Both the position numbers and the translations under genes were made by a program. Positions 12,496 through 23,975 of a DNA stretch of 64,000 nucleotides are shown here, in pieces. Positions within the stretch are counted from its first letter, which is position 1; each line of letters starts with the position of its first letter. The notes below the pieces were generated by a model. It ran no database searches. It was not told where the DNA came from and saw only the letters and a list, made by a program, of their open reading frames with translations. The stretch comes from Pseudocercospora fijiensis CIRAD86 (taxonomy: Eukaryota > Ascomycota > Dothideomycetes > Mycosphaerellales > Mycosphaerellaceae): the NCBI RefSeq assembly GCF_000340215.1, contig NW_006921537.1, positions 434,001 through 498,000 on the forward strand. The letters run 5' to 3'.

Positions 12496-14183
12496 ACAGC
12501 GTCTCTAGGACAAACTCCTAAGTCACTCCTTAAAAAAAAAATCTTATTTGTAGGATTAAAAACAAACTTTATACACTTATTGAATTTCATTCTAATTTCT
12601 AGAAACAGCCTAGCTGTACTATACAGTCTAAGCTGCAAAATTTCTTTTATAACAATATTAAGACTAAGCAGGAAGAAATACCTTAGCCCTTAAGAGTTAG
12701 AAACTCTCTAATGCTGCAAGGCTTTTACTAATCTAGACTGCCTAGCCTATTTCAAAATCGAAAACATACATTACAACTCTCTGCTTACTAAAAAAAAAAA
12801 AACCGAATCTCCCTAATTAGCTACCTATCTTAGCATTACTGTCTTCGTAATTAGAGAAACCCCTCTAAGGACTACTAGAATCGCGAGTCGAGCTAGGACT
12901 AGTAGACAACCTAGAACCTAGCCTACGACTACGTCCCTAAGTAGTAGCCTAGGCATAAGCATTTGCCTACTATAGTAGCAAATTTGCTACTGCCTAGGCG
13001 CCCTAAGGAGTACTCTAATCGATGCTAGACGGGACTAGTACGTATAGACGACGCTAATTAGTGCCTGCTCTGCTCCCCGGATTGCGAGGCGGCAGAGGCG
13101 CTATAGGCGTCTAACGATTCGTATTAGAGCGTAGCCGAGAGACGTAACCTAATAAAAGAATTAGTGTTTTTGCTTTAAAAAAATACACAAGACTAGATTC
13201 AACTTACTAGAGAACTCGCATTAACTATAATAATTTAGGCTAGTATAGTTAGTGTAAGCGCCCTTTAGGAAAGCGATATCCTAACCGTTAATTCGATAAC
13301 TTAGAGTTATATACTCTAAGTACGGACCCTTTAACTGCTTATAAGGACCGTACTAGCTGTTACTAGTATACACGCGTCTAGTAGCAGCCGCATATACAAG
13401 CGCGGTAGGCAAGTAGTTAATATTCGATTTTGAGCCTAAATTGAATGCCTTAGCCGCCTTACGCAGACGCGGAGGCATACTTAGAAACAGCTAAGCATTA
13501 TCCTAGCTCGTAATAAAATGCCTAATATCAACGTTGCGTAGCTAAGGCGGAGTCTACTCCGGACCAATATTAGTTAAGCACTAGATAATTCTCTAGAGAA
13601 TCGCGATAGTTAACTAAACTTCCTTAAGGACTGCGCCTAGTTAGCAAATTATTAGAAAAGGAAAACTCTAACAGCAATACTTACTAGTCTCTATAAGCTA
13701 GAGCTTGTTATAACGCGAGGGGTACCGATTCTTATTTAGATTATTACTACCGCTACCGCTACTACTACTACCTATACTACTCGCTATACTCCCTAGGCTA
13801 GGGTAAAGAATTATCGCTATAATAAAGTCTCGGCTAGCTATTAGACTTGAAAAGTTTTAGTAAGAATTTGAATTCTAGTAGAGGCTGCTAGTACTTAGGG
13901 GATTACTAAAGAGTAGATTGTAAAAGTTCAAGTTGTCTAGTTAAGTTTAAGTGTCTCTTATAGGCGCCTGCTAACCCTACAATTACGACTAAGGACATTA
14001 CTCTAAAGCAAACTAATCGGCAAACAATATAATACAAGCACGTACAAGTAGCATAGCATATAAAGCTATATATAAAGCAGATATAGTCTAACATCTAAAG
14101 ACAGTTAGAAGATAAAGTAAAGCTCTAAGCCTAGATTTAGAGTGTCTAATCTAAATAGCATATTATCTCTACCTAAGGGGGAG
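12496..14183 (+). other. 1.7-kb region between copia pol and the 3' LTR, no gene recognised
   Basis: Pol ends near 12490 but the 3' LTR starts only at 14184. Such a long trailer is unusual for a copia element. Several A-rich runs occur (12531, 12790, 13177). I find no second set of LTRs and no convincing frame on either strand. The polypurine tract AAGGGGGAG lies at 14174-14183. It could be an untranslated trailer, a lost accessory frame or an old insertion. Confidence 0.45.
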
Positions 14184-14365
14184 TATTGTAGTTCAGTTAG
14201 GTAATATACTAGTTAGCTAATACTATTAGCTAACTTGTGCTAAGAGGAAGGACATACAATAGGTATATTAACTGCAGTTTCTATAGCAGGCTCCTAATCC
14301 TTCTTTGTATAGTTATATAGTTGTCAATCCGATGATTAGTTGCATCCTTAGCACGATTCACAACA
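14184..14365 (+). repeat. 3' LTR of the copia element
   Basis: 182 bp, ending CACAACA. This copy is less mutated than the 5' LTR, keeping CA and TG where the 5' copy has TA. Its start reads TATTGTAG where the 5' copy has TGTTGTAG. The following TTGGA is the intact target-site copy. Confidence 0.92.
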
Positions 14366-14370
14366 TTGGA

Positions 14371-15168
14371 TTGGGGTCTTGATCGGGGCTAGAATACCGA
14401 AGCTGGTCTTCTTGGGAATCTCTATCCCAATCTCTTGACTGGAGCGTATGCTTCGTTTACCGTTCGGCGTTGGATCAGGACAATGCCAACGCGACTATCA
14501 CATGCTCCACAGGGTGCGTGCGCATCTTAGGTACCTTTTCGAAGGATTTTTTGGAAGGAGGCGTCCTCTCTCAGCATGCCATTCCGAATCCTCCAAGCAA
14601 CAGAGAGCCCAGAGACCCGAGTACGTAAGCGGCAAGTCTTGGCATCAGCCTCGTTCTTTGTTCACCCACCAGCGACGCGTATCAACCCGCACCACAATCA
14701 GAATCACGCATCGGAGAACTACTGCTAGGGGCGTCCGGAGTCTAGAGACCTCTATTGCTCATTACCGAACCCCATACACGGCACAGATAGCCCCATGTGG
14801 CTGCATGTCAATCGTACGTGACGCAGTATGGCCTGCGGCGAAGATTTCCGCGAAGTAGGCTCAGTAGACCACGATGGCTGCGAATCAGGCGACGAAGGCT
14901 GCGTCGATTTCGCAGATTCGCCATGCAGAAGCGCACTCTCAAGAGTAATCATAAGAGCAAGTAGACAAAGGGGTGCGTAGAGACGAAGCCGAGCCCTTTG
15001 ATACCCTAAGGACTGCTTTGAACCATTGTCACCTCGACCAGATCCGGCAGTCTTATTATCTTGGTATAGGTAGCCCTACAATGAAATCAGCTGAACATCT
15101 ATAGTTAGCTATCGTAGCGCCGCCAACAACTATGCGTGTCATAATAGCTACATCACATCAAACCCACC
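14371..15168. other. Upstream flank of the kinase gene, GC-balanced, no supported gene
   Basis: The composition is that of host unique DNA with no RIP. Open frames exist (14448-14858 on plus, 14752-14952 on minus), but their products look like basic, low-information translations and resemble nothing I know. The stretch probably contains the promoter and 5' UTR of the kinase gene. Confidence 0.5.
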
Positions 15169-17585
15169 ATGTCCGACCAGGCTTTCGAAGACTGGAAATC
15201 ATTGCGAGCCTATGCGTATGATCTTTCGGAGGAAACGACATCGCGAAGCACGTATGAAGCGATACCAATCGCCACCCGGAAAAAGCTGGGGCCACTAATT
15301 AGCAAATACCTCGAATCGCTCAAAGACGTGCCCATCATCGAAGGTGTCATCAATGAGACTGCCGGGTACTATCTGGATGAAATCAGCGGCGCGGAAGAGC
15401 TTGACAATACTGAACCTGGAGTTGGAATCGATGGCAAGAGGAAGGTCCAACTTGAAACCTTGAGAGAACATATAGCTGCCGGAAATGCACTGCTGAACAC
15501 AACACGGACCGAGGATCAATCAGTATCTAGAGTACTGGGAAGACTGGTGCGTAGGATCGATCCCAAGATCCAGGAGTTCGTGAAAGCGACCAATGAGGAA
15601 TGGACACAGTTGAGACAGCCATGGGAAGGTGAGAATGGGAAGCTTGCCAAGCTTCAGCAGCTTCTCCAGTCCTGCGAGGATAGTGCAAGCCGACAAGCAA
15701 GGTTGAGAGAAGAATATCGCATGGGCAAATCTTGGGTAGGTGGCTGGAGCTTCGCAAAGAAAGGAGCTATTGGAAACCTACCTCTCTTGTGGATTAAACA
15801 GGGTATGGATCAGAGCATACTCGACGTACGTATGAGACCTGGAAATACCTACCTCGAATTCTAACAGGATCTAGCGGTGCGTGATCAAAGACAGCTACCT
15901 CACATCGATTCAGTGGAGCAAGAAGCTCAATCACTTCTGGTATGACCCGCTCGATCCCGACGATGAGGAGAAAACTGTGCCTTCTGAGATAGCTGCGATG
16001 GCAGCGCTACGGGGTCGCAAGGGTAGTACAAACATTGTTAACCTGAGGAACTGGCACATGTTCGAGGACCGACTGATGTACAGACTATACTTGGAGTTCT
16101 GTCCTCATGGCGACCTCGGTCAATGGACTTGCTGGTACAAGGAGCTTCGCGATGCGGACCTGGCCAAGCGCAACTACTTTCCGGAACCCGTGAAGCCTGA
16201 TGAAAATACGACGACAAAATCTGCGTATAAGAAGGCATTGGGGGTTTACGTTAAGGAATTGGCAGATTACACAGAAAAGATGAAAAGCAAGGATCCTGTC
16301 AAGATTGCTGCAGAGTTTCACAAGACTCGTGATGAGCTTGAGCGGATATTCTTGCCGGAGCCGTAAGGAGCGACTCTTCGCTACGAAGACTTGATTCGGG
16401 CGCGAGACAAATGCTGATATCCTGTTGATAGGTTTCTTTGGCATACCTTCGAATGTCTAGCAAGAGCAGGCCAGGAGATGGAGCAGCCGGCTCCCGACGA
16501 CAAATGGGAAACCATTCTGCATCTTGATTACAAGCCACGGAACATCTTTCTTGGACTACCAGACGATGAGCAGTACAAGGGCTATCCTGTTCCCAAGACT
16601 GGCGATTATGGTCTTGCCAAGATCGTGCCGCGCGATGACAACCGAAGCACAAACGATTATCCAGTCTGCGGCACGCCGTTTTGCAAACCGAGAGAGCAGA
16701 CAAAGGTGCCGTATCCCGGCGAGGAGCGCATGCCCCGTCGCCGAATGGACGCGAAGACTAATGTCTGGGGTATGTGGTTTCCAATGACAGACGTAACAAG
16801 CCTGCAAGATACTAAAGGTTCGAGCAGGCGTAGGCATTATAATGTGGAGTCTTCTCGAACTCGAAGATGGCGACCACAGACTTTCCTACGACCCGCTGGA
16901 GACTTCCGAAGGCGTCAAAAATGACGGCGACGAAAACACTTTGGACAGGCCCACATTTCGAAAGCCTGCCGAAAACCACTACTCTTCTAACCTCAGAGAT
17001 CTCATTCTCATATGTTTGAGCCATGAGCAGAGATTTCGACCGCCGTTTTCCAAACTCCTGGAATATATTCAGAAACGCACTGACGAATCCAAGAAGATTG
17101 ACCATGCAAATGGACTTCGGAGGGCCCGTGAGGATGACCCGAAATGGCAAGACGAACGTAACGTATTGCCATCGCTGAGGGAAGACATGTTCAAGGGGTA
17201 CCTGACGGGACTTTCGAAGTTTCCGGATGACATGGATGAGTTCCCTGCGCCACCATCGACACAAGATGATCGTGATGACGTTCCTGGATCGAGTCTTGGT
17301 GTGGATAGGATCGTGCAGAGGAGGCTGAAAAGAAAACATGACCAACAAGGCCAGGCACAAGTAGGCGCCGGATCGTCGTCTTCAAAGGGGAAGCAAAGGG
17401 GCTCCGAAGCTGGTGGCAAGTCACCAAAGCAGAGCCGTCCTGACAGTCGAACACCAAGCAAGTCGCCAAAGCGGAAGCGTGGAGGTGGCGAGGAAAGCGT
17501 GCCGAAGAAAAAGTCACCTAAACGTATCTCCAACGACATGGCGCAGGAAGATATTGATGGAGGTCGCTTCTCAGGACGGCGGTAA
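15169..17585 (+). CDS. Protein kinase-like gene, four exons, variant catalytic motifs
   Basis: Proposed exons are 15169-15825, 15875-16362, 16432-16769 and 16834-17585, giving 744 residues. Introns of 49, 69 and 64 bp have GT..AG ends, and the phases join exactly. The N-terminal ~180 residues are a helical, charged region. A degenerate Gly-rich loop follows (K-K-G-A-I-G-N-L), then V-I-K-D with the beta-3 Lys (K224), H-L-D-Y-K-P-R-N (412-419, HLD in place of HRD) and G-D-Y-G (439-442, DYG in place of DFG). Both catalytic Asp residues are present, so it may be active. The C-terminus (about 620-744) is low-complexity and rich in S-P-K-R-K-R-type basic clusters, probably nuclear. The start ATG has a good ACC context. 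I see it as one of the expanded orphan kinases of filamentous ascomycetes; its substrate is unknown. It converges on the MFS gene, 72 bp away. Confidence 0.78.
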
Positions 17586-18605
17586 GATTGTGATTTCACT
17601 CGTAGCAGCAAGCACACTTTAGCTCGCCAGTAGCAAGCAAGCATCACAACCACAGCCTCAGACATCTGCTGTAGCAATTTGTACTTCCTTGCCCGCTTTC
17701 CTCCCCCAAGGCATTGCATTCTCAATGCCCAGCCTTGTCAGCGGGCCAGTGCCTTGCTCCTTATTGAATCTCCAAGCCACGATGGGCGCCAATGCAGCGA
17801 TGCCAGCGACGAAGATTGTCGTCGCGCTGAAGCCTGCCACATATTGAGGCGCATCGCTCTTCGGCCATAAGAAGACTCCATAGATCGACGAGCAGTTTCC
17901 AACAGCGTTCACCAGCGCTATAGCCACTGCTCGCTTCTCGGCTGGACTGTCGATCACGTTCGCTACCCACATAAGAACCAATGGCACTAAGCCAAACAAT
18001 GGGCCGAATGCGAAGACTGTGAAGACATCTGCGCGGGTGTCAATATGTATGTTTGCATTTGGCGCGATGCACTGCGGGTGACTTACAGCGCACGATGTGG
18101 TTTCTTGTCGCTGCGAGGATTATGAACATGATGGTGTCGAAGCCGGCGAAGGTCATGATGAATAGGGGCTTGTTCTTGTAGTGGTCTGAGATCCACGGGA
18201 AGGCGAGTGTACAGACTAGAGCGAGTGCGTATGGCGGAATGGAGTGATCTGAGTTCTGTCAGCAATGCATGTACTCTTGATAGAAAGAGGCCCAAGCCTA
18301 CACTGTCCCTGCCAGCCCTTCCAACCGAATACGCCAACAAGAGTCGGGATGAAGTACTGCATTGTTTGCGAACCGGTGAGGAGAGCATACATCAGAGCGA
18401 GAGCCCAGACTTTCCAGTCGGAAATCGTCATCTTGAAAGCAGTCCACTCTTTGACTTGCTCCTCTGTACCTTGTGTAGAGCCGATACCATCATAAGCCAT
18501 GCGCTGCGCAGCCAACATTCGTTCCTCTGGTGTCAGCCAGCGAGTGGTCGAAGGATAGTCTGCCATGAAGAACCACACAACGGTGCCAACAGCATACGAT
18601 CCAAC

Positions 18606-18728
18606 ACTTGATGTAACTGATGTTATATTCAGAAGAAGGGCTAACTGCAGAAAGCCTAAAGATGAAGTGTGCACAGTTGCAGCCTCAGGCATTATGCACG
18701 TAATAGCCTATATACACACTCTTCAAGT
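18606..18728 (-). repeat. 3' LTR of the copia in the MFS gene (left copy)
   Basis: 123 bp, on the plus strand ACTTGATGTAAC to CTCTTCAAGT. The adjacent interior sequence, read on minus, is a polypurine tract (AAGGGGGTA) directly before the LTR, confirming the element's orientation. It differs from the other LTR by about eight transitions. Confidence 0.93.
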
Positions 18729-18894
18729 TACCCCCTTATCGCGTGCATACAGCTAAACAAACAAACTAGCGAAGCAAATAAAGGGGTATTAGGTATAGAA
18801 ACAACTAGACTACTTTCAGGCTATTATAATAGAGCAATTAAACAAATACAAGCAGTTAAACTAGACAATAAACCTATATCTTCTATCTATTTAG

Positions 18895-19570
18895 TACTTA
18901 GCAGTAGGCTAAGCGGCGCTCTTAATAGCAGCCTTACAATCCACTAAGTTTAACTACTAAATAAAGAGACTATGCTTAAGCTTATTAAGTAGCTTAGTAA
19001 AGCTATTAGTAACCTATCGTAAGTGCTAATCTATATAATAGCAACCGTACTATTAGCAATCTTCTCTCGAATATAGTGTACCCTAGTATCTATATACTTA
19101 GTATAGCTATTAGTTATAGACTTAGTATTAGTAATAGCAATTGCTAACTAATTATCCTTATATAGGGTAACAGGCTTAATAGAGCCCTTATAACCTATTT
19201 CCTCTAATATACGCATTAAGGGCACGGCTTCCTTAGCGGTAGTAGTAAGCTAAACATACTTAGCTTTAGTAGATAACAAAGTAACTAAGGCCTGTCGGCC
19301 GGACTTATATAGAAGCGGTCTACCTACTAGTATAAAGTAGAAGCTACTAGTAGAGCGGCGAGTAACTAGATTATTAGCCTATAAGGCGTTACAGTAACTA
19401 GCAAAGTTTAGCTTATAGTTATACGTACCTCGAAAGCATATGCTACGGCTAGAAGTGCCGACTAGGTACTTAATTAGCTATAGCAAAGCGTAATAGTATT
19501 CTTTAGTCGGATTGGCAATAAATCGCGACAATAGGCTAGCAGTATAGCATATATCTAGTCGAGTGATTAT
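18895..19570 (-). pseudogene. copia RNase H remnant (MFS-gene element)
   Basis: On the minus strand the frame contains L-S-T-K-A-K-Y-V (SSTEAEYV block), L-Y-K-D-N-stop-L-A-I-A-I (GDNQSAIAI block) and H-Y-I-R-E-K-I-A, which are typical copia RNase H blocks. Stops are TAG or TAA. Confidence 0.85.
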
Positions 19571-19699
19571 CGTAGGCTATAGAGCCTCTCTAATGCCTTC
19601 TTAGTACTTAGCCTTAAAAGCAGCACTAGCTATATAGCTATTAGGTGCACGCTAAATGCTAGTCTTAATATAGCGTAGTGCTATTAGAGTAGCAGGCGC

Positions 19700-20700
19700 T
19701 ATACGGCCCTATATACCGTACTTCTTACTAAGCCGGTTTAAATAGGCGTCCTATATAAAAAAAAATAATATAATATAAATAGTACGGTCCTTACGGTTGC
19801 GAATAATACGTATACCGAGATAGTAGTAAAGATTACTAAGCTCGCGTATATTAAATCGATCCTTAAGCAACTAAGCGACTGCCTATAGAGCTAACAGACT
19901 ATATATAATAATAATTATATTATCTACGTAGATAACGATAATAGAGTTACTAATAGTGTGTTTAAACACACACATATTACTTATTATAGGGATGAAGTTT
20001 AGGCTCTTTAGGTACTTGCGGAGCTCTTTATACTATAGTATAGGCGATTGCTTAAGTCTATATAGGGCCTTCTTTAGCAGGTAAACTATGCCCTTGCCTC
20101 TACTACGATCCTTAAAGCCGTATAGCTGCTTAACGTAGATCTTGTAGTTGTCGCTAATTATAGCGTTTAAGAAGGCAGTAAGAATATTAAACTACTAAGC
20201 CTCTAAATTATAATAGGCAATAAGACTAAATAAGGCCCGAAGAGTAGATAGCTTAGCAACGGTAGTATAGGTATTATTATAGTCCTTACCCTTAACCTAA
20301 GTAAAGCCCTTAATAACCTAGCGTGCCTTAAAGCGGCTAACCTCGCTATTAGTATTGCGCTTGATAGTAAATACCTATCTGCTACGGACTACCTTACGGC
20401 TATTTAGAACCTCTAGCTTAGAAATATAGATCTAGGTAATGTTGTCTATAAGTGACTTGTACTTAGCCTTATAGGCTTCCTTCTACTATAGCTAGTATAG
20501 TAATTCCTTAGCGTCCTTAAAGCTCTTTAGAATAGGAATAGTCTCTTTAGGCTTATTAGACTGTTCGGCAATATAGCAGGAGGCTATAAAGCCCTTTATA
20601 TAGACTATCGGCATGTTAGCTAGTTAGCGGCGCGCCTTACGTTAAACACCGGCATTAGCTAGGTACCTATATAAGAGGTTACGAGCTAACTTGTTGCTCC
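19700..20700 (-). pseudogene. copia reverse transcriptase remnant (MFS-gene element)
   Basis: Minus-strand blocks are T-A-F-L-N-A near 20165, K-Q-L-Y-G-F-K near 20125, L-K-K-A-L-Y-R-L-K-Q-S-P near 20065 and I-Y-V-D-N near 19925 (YVDD with Asp changed to Asn). This order is that of RVT_2. Confidence 0.85.
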
Positions 20701-21349
20701 GGGTCTTGCGCGTAGAACGATTACTAATAGCCTTAGCAGGTCGCTTAAACTTAGGCAACTAGCCTAGCTCGCTCTTCTTAGCGTAAGGATCGTACACTAG
20801 TTCTTCCTCGGCTAACTAAAAGCTATCTTTATTACTTAAAGGCGGTTGAATAGCTAGTAGGTTATCGTCGAGTAGTAACGGACTAGCGAGCTGCGACCTT
20901 ATTAGTTACCTCTATATCCTAAGCAGGCTCGTCTAGAGGCTCTTCTTACTAGGCTAGAAGCTGCTAGACTATACTAGCGGCTTCCTATAGCGACGGTGCC
21001 TCGTTACTTATAGAATTAAATAGAGCCGGTATAATAGACTCGAGTGTAACAAACTCGTTCTTAGCTAGGTTATTAGGATTAGCGTATAGGTTTATGCCCT
21101 CTAGAAGCAACAGCTCGCTAGCTGTCTTAATGAACTAGACATCCTTTAATAGAATAACCTTATACTAGTTAGGAAGATAAATTATATATTTTCCTAAGTC
21201 TACTAAGTCCTTAGTATAGCTAACTAGCTTACTAACAAGGCCTCTGCTATCTATCTTCTTTCTACGAGCAACTCCGTAATTATATATAATAGCAGTATAG
21301 CTATAGGCCCGAAGATATTAAAGGCGTAGCTGCTTTCGAGACTAATTAA

Positions 21350-22200
21350 GCTCCCTAGCTATAATAGCATAGGGGCTAAGACCTTCTAAGGTTCTAGGAG
21401 TAATATTAAGGACCTATATAGCAGTAGTAACTATATACAGCTATAGGGCCTTTAGCAAATTAGTATAAAGCATTATCTTCCGAGCGGTCGTATATACGAT
21501 ATAATTGCTAACCTTAGCTAGGCTATTCTAAGTCGAAGAATAAGGAGCTGTAACCTATAGTACAATGCCCTAATTACGAGCCTAGCTTAATAGCTGATTT
21601 CCGCCGTATTTACCCCCTCTATCGAGGCGGTAGATTAGGATCGAATAGCTAGTTTGTATACGGACGTATATACGGTAGTCCTTAATTGCTACTACAGCCC
21701 CTAACTTTAGTAAGCTAGCATATTCGTGTCGATAGCCTAACTTAGCGCATATAAACAGTATAAAATAGCGCTCCTATAACAGACTAGGATTGGTAATAGT
21801 AACTATATCTATATAGATAATGTAATAGATCGTAGATAGTCGTACGCGTAGTAGCCGATTGTATTCCTTATATAATATAGCTATTCGATAGGCAATGCAG
21901 TTGCGGAAGTCGTTCTTATTGCTAGTGCTAGTAATAATAATCTAACCCTTAGCTTCTATTCGTAACAGCTTGCGGTAATAGATATAGCTATATCGTAGAT
22001 GCTACTCTTCTATCGTACCTATTAGTACCCCCTTCTTCGATAGAAGCGTAATAACCTAGCTATCCGGACTAGAGGTTAGTATATGCAGATAGGGGAGACT
22101 ATTCTTGCGGTATGTCTAAGCAATAGTAACTTCCGAGCCTTTAACAATAGTAAACAGTATACGCCTATTATTCCGATAGAAATAGCCCTTATCGGCAAGC
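21350..22200 (-). pseudogene. copia integrase remnant (MFS-gene element)
   Basis: Minus-strand frame with Y-R-L-D-R-G-G-K-Y-G-G near 21630 (second catalytic Asp), T-A-P-Y-S near 21555 and the L-N-I-T-P-R-T-L-E-G-L-S-P-Y block near 21390. These are conserved copia integrase core motifs. Confidence 0.83.
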
Positions 22201-22295
22201 TTCTTAGTAGATAGGAGGTTAGCTGCTAGACCTAGAACATATAGTGTATTAGACAGCTTTATATTGCTAATACTACGCTTATTAATAACCTTAGT

Positions 22296-22526
22296 CTAAG
22301 CTATACTAACTATCGTAGCGTGCTTCGTGTTGCTACTAAACCGAATAGGAATATAATAGCCTTCGTATTTAATAAGCAATAAAGGGTTATTAACTATATA
22401 TATACTAGTACCTAAGTCGACAACCCAATTAGTAGTACGAGTGCTAGCCGTAAGAGCCGTAGACACTAGGTCGCTTATAGTAACTATAGCTATAAAGGCG
22501 TAATTGTAGCTTAGGTCTAATAACAC
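22296..22526 (-). pseudogene. copia aspartic protease remnant (MFS-gene element)
   Basis: An open stretch contains W-V-V-D-L-G-T-S-I-Y-I-V, the W-x-x-D-S-G-T/A-S active-site region with the Ser replaced. A gag zinc-knuckle-like segment lies upstream near 22700-22760 (C-L-Y-Y-stop-G-T-Y-P-S-N-C, Cys and His codons altered). Confidence 0.8.
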
Positions 22527-22559
22527 CCCCGGGGTAGCATTAGCCGCATACAGCCCCTA

Positions 22560-23820
22560 AGCACTATTTTAGCTAGATAGCGGCTGCTACTATTACTAAG
22601 CAGTTAGTCTACGCTGCTGCTGCTATACCCTCTTCTTCTTAGCCTTCTACTATTTACGACGTAGTCGGTCTTCCTCCTTTAGATAAGGGTATTTAGTATA
22701 GTAGCAGTTAGAAGGGTAAGTGCCTTAATAGTATAAGCACTTCTCGCGATTTTAACTATTCTAGTTGTTTCTACTACGACTACAACTATTGCTGTTTCCG
22801 CGGCTACTACGACCGCTACGGTTCGAGTTACCTCGACCGTTACTATTACTACCTTGCTATTATAGTTAGCGTTAAAGACCGAAGAAGCTATTGTATTAGG
22901 CCTAGTTTAGTTAAGCTACATTCTTATTAAGCAACGCGCTAATAATGTTGTTAAGGATACTATTATTAATAGTATATTCTAAGGCGCGCATTTGCTTACG
23001 GCGTATCTATACGAAAGCTTCGTAGAACGGTGCGATTTATATAATAAACATATAGACAGCCTAGTATTAGCTAATAGCTAATTTAGTATCCTTTAAGGCA
23101 CCGAGCTTCTTCTTATACTTATTATAGAACTTCTTAACGTCCTTACTATCGTAGCGAAGGGTAATATATTCCTAGTAGAGTATAAATTTAGTAGACCTAC
23201 CTTTACTAGTGTATTTCTTCTTAAGGAAGTCCTATACTTCCTAGGATATAGATAGACTAAGTAGTAATTATTAAATGTTACTAATATAATTAGCAAAGAT
23301 CTAGGTACGTACCGTTTAATCTTTAGAGTCCTATTTATCTTAGCGGTCTTTAAACTCTTTAGAAGACTTACTAGAGGCCTTAGAAAGGGGTCGCTAGCGA
23401 GTACCCTATATATAGCGCTAGACTAATATATCTTTAAAGGCGCCTTTAGCGGCGTACGACTAAGATAGGTAATTCTCCTTATTCTTAAGCTTAGGAATAT
23501 TGCTTATATAGGCGCCTATAGCACTAGTTAATAGTGCTATTACGAATGCGGATAGCGAAGGCGACGGTATAGATAGAGACTATAGACTTATCTCGAGGGG
23601 CGGCCGATAGGCGCGCCTATATTTTAGTATAGCAGATAGCTAATACTAATATTAGGAACTAGTATAGCGGACAGCTAATACTAATAGTAACCGACTCGAG
23701 TCGGACTAGTACCTACTAGAGTACTCGAGGGCGGCGGCGGCGATAGTATTAGTATCGGCGTAATTTTTAGTAATAGGCGCTAGCTACGTAGTAGTCGGAT
23801 TAACTATTAGAATACGTATA
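22560..23820 (-). pseudogene. copia gag remnant (MFS-gene element)
   Basis: Minus-strand region between the primer-binding site and the protease. It keeps a degraded zinc knuckle near 22700-22760 and basic tracts near 22620-22680. A 33-35-bp direct duplication (TATAGC.GA.AGCTAATACT) lies near 23615-23690 in its leader. Confidence 0.6.
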
Positions 23821-23837
23821 GAATGCGTTAGAAACGC

Positions 23838-23852
23838 AGGGGGCTTATAACT
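23838..23852 (-). other. Primer-binding site (initiator tRNA-Met anticodon arm type)
   Basis: On the minus strand the interior starts AGTTATAAGCCC directly after the LTR. With two RIP changes undone it is GGTTATGAGCCC, the same motif as in the copia at 7745 and in the LTR scar at 24194. Confidence 0.75.
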
Positions 23853-23975
23853 ACTTAATGTAACTAATGTTGTATTCAGAAGAAGGGCTAACTACAGAAA
23901 GCCCAAAGATAAAGTGTGCACAGTTGCAGCCTCAGGCATTATGCACGTAATAGCCTACACACACACTCTTCAAGT
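23853..23975 (-). repeat. 5' LTR of the copia in the MFS gene (right copy)
   Basis: 123 bp, plus strand ACTTAATGTAAC to CTCTTCAAGT. It is followed by the target copy CCAAC at 23976-23980. ACTTAA here against ACTTGA in the left copy is a TGA-to-TAA change of RIP type. Confidence 0.93.

Larger units (their letters stand above)
7563..14365 (+). mobile_element. Complete Ty1/copia retrotransposon, RIP-mutated, with LTRs and TSD
   Basis: Two 182-bp direct repeats (7563-7744 and 14184-14365) flank a plus-strand gag-pol whose order is gag zinc finger, integrase, reverse transcriptase, RNase H. That order is diagnostic of Ty1/copia. The flanks are TTAGA (7558-7562) and TTGGA (14366-14370), a 5-bp target duplication whose left copy differs by one TGG-to-TAG-type transition. 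A primer-binding site follows the 5' LTR and a polypurine tract (AAGGGGGAG) precedes the 3' LTR. Stop codons throughout make the copy inactive. The right edge abuts GC-balanced host DNA with no RIP. Confidence 0.93.
18606..23975 (-). mobile_element. Ty1/copia retrotransposon inserted in the MFS gene, with TSD CCAAC
   Basis: A 5370-bp element with 123-bp LTRs at 18606-18728 and 23853-23975, flanked by CCAAC at 18601-18605 and 23976-23980. Coding is on the minus strand: gag (about 23820-22560), protease, integrase, reverse transcriptase, RNase H (to about 18895). The interior is heavily RIP-mutated with TAG/TAA stops. The insertion edges are fixed independently, because removing the element plus one TSD restores the transporter frame. 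Those edges give LTR ends ACTTGA..TCAAGT instead of the usual TG..CA. Confidence 0.94.

Noticed and set aside
7566..14365. First copia LTR starting at TGTAG (7566/14187)
   Set aside because: Flanks GATGT and TTGGA do not match. Starting three bases earlier gives TTAGA/TTGGA, a duplication with one RIP-type difference.
14448..14858. 136-codon frame upstream of the kinase
   Set aside because: Low-information, Arg/Ser/His-rich translation overlapped by a minus-strand frame; no motif and no family resemblance.
18612..23972. Copia boundaries set at TG..CA (TGTAAC..CTCTTCA on plus)
   Set aside because: The flanks would then be CTTGA and AGTCC, which do not match, and the host frame would not be restored. 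ACTTGA..TCAAGT gives CCAAC on both sides and restores the frame.
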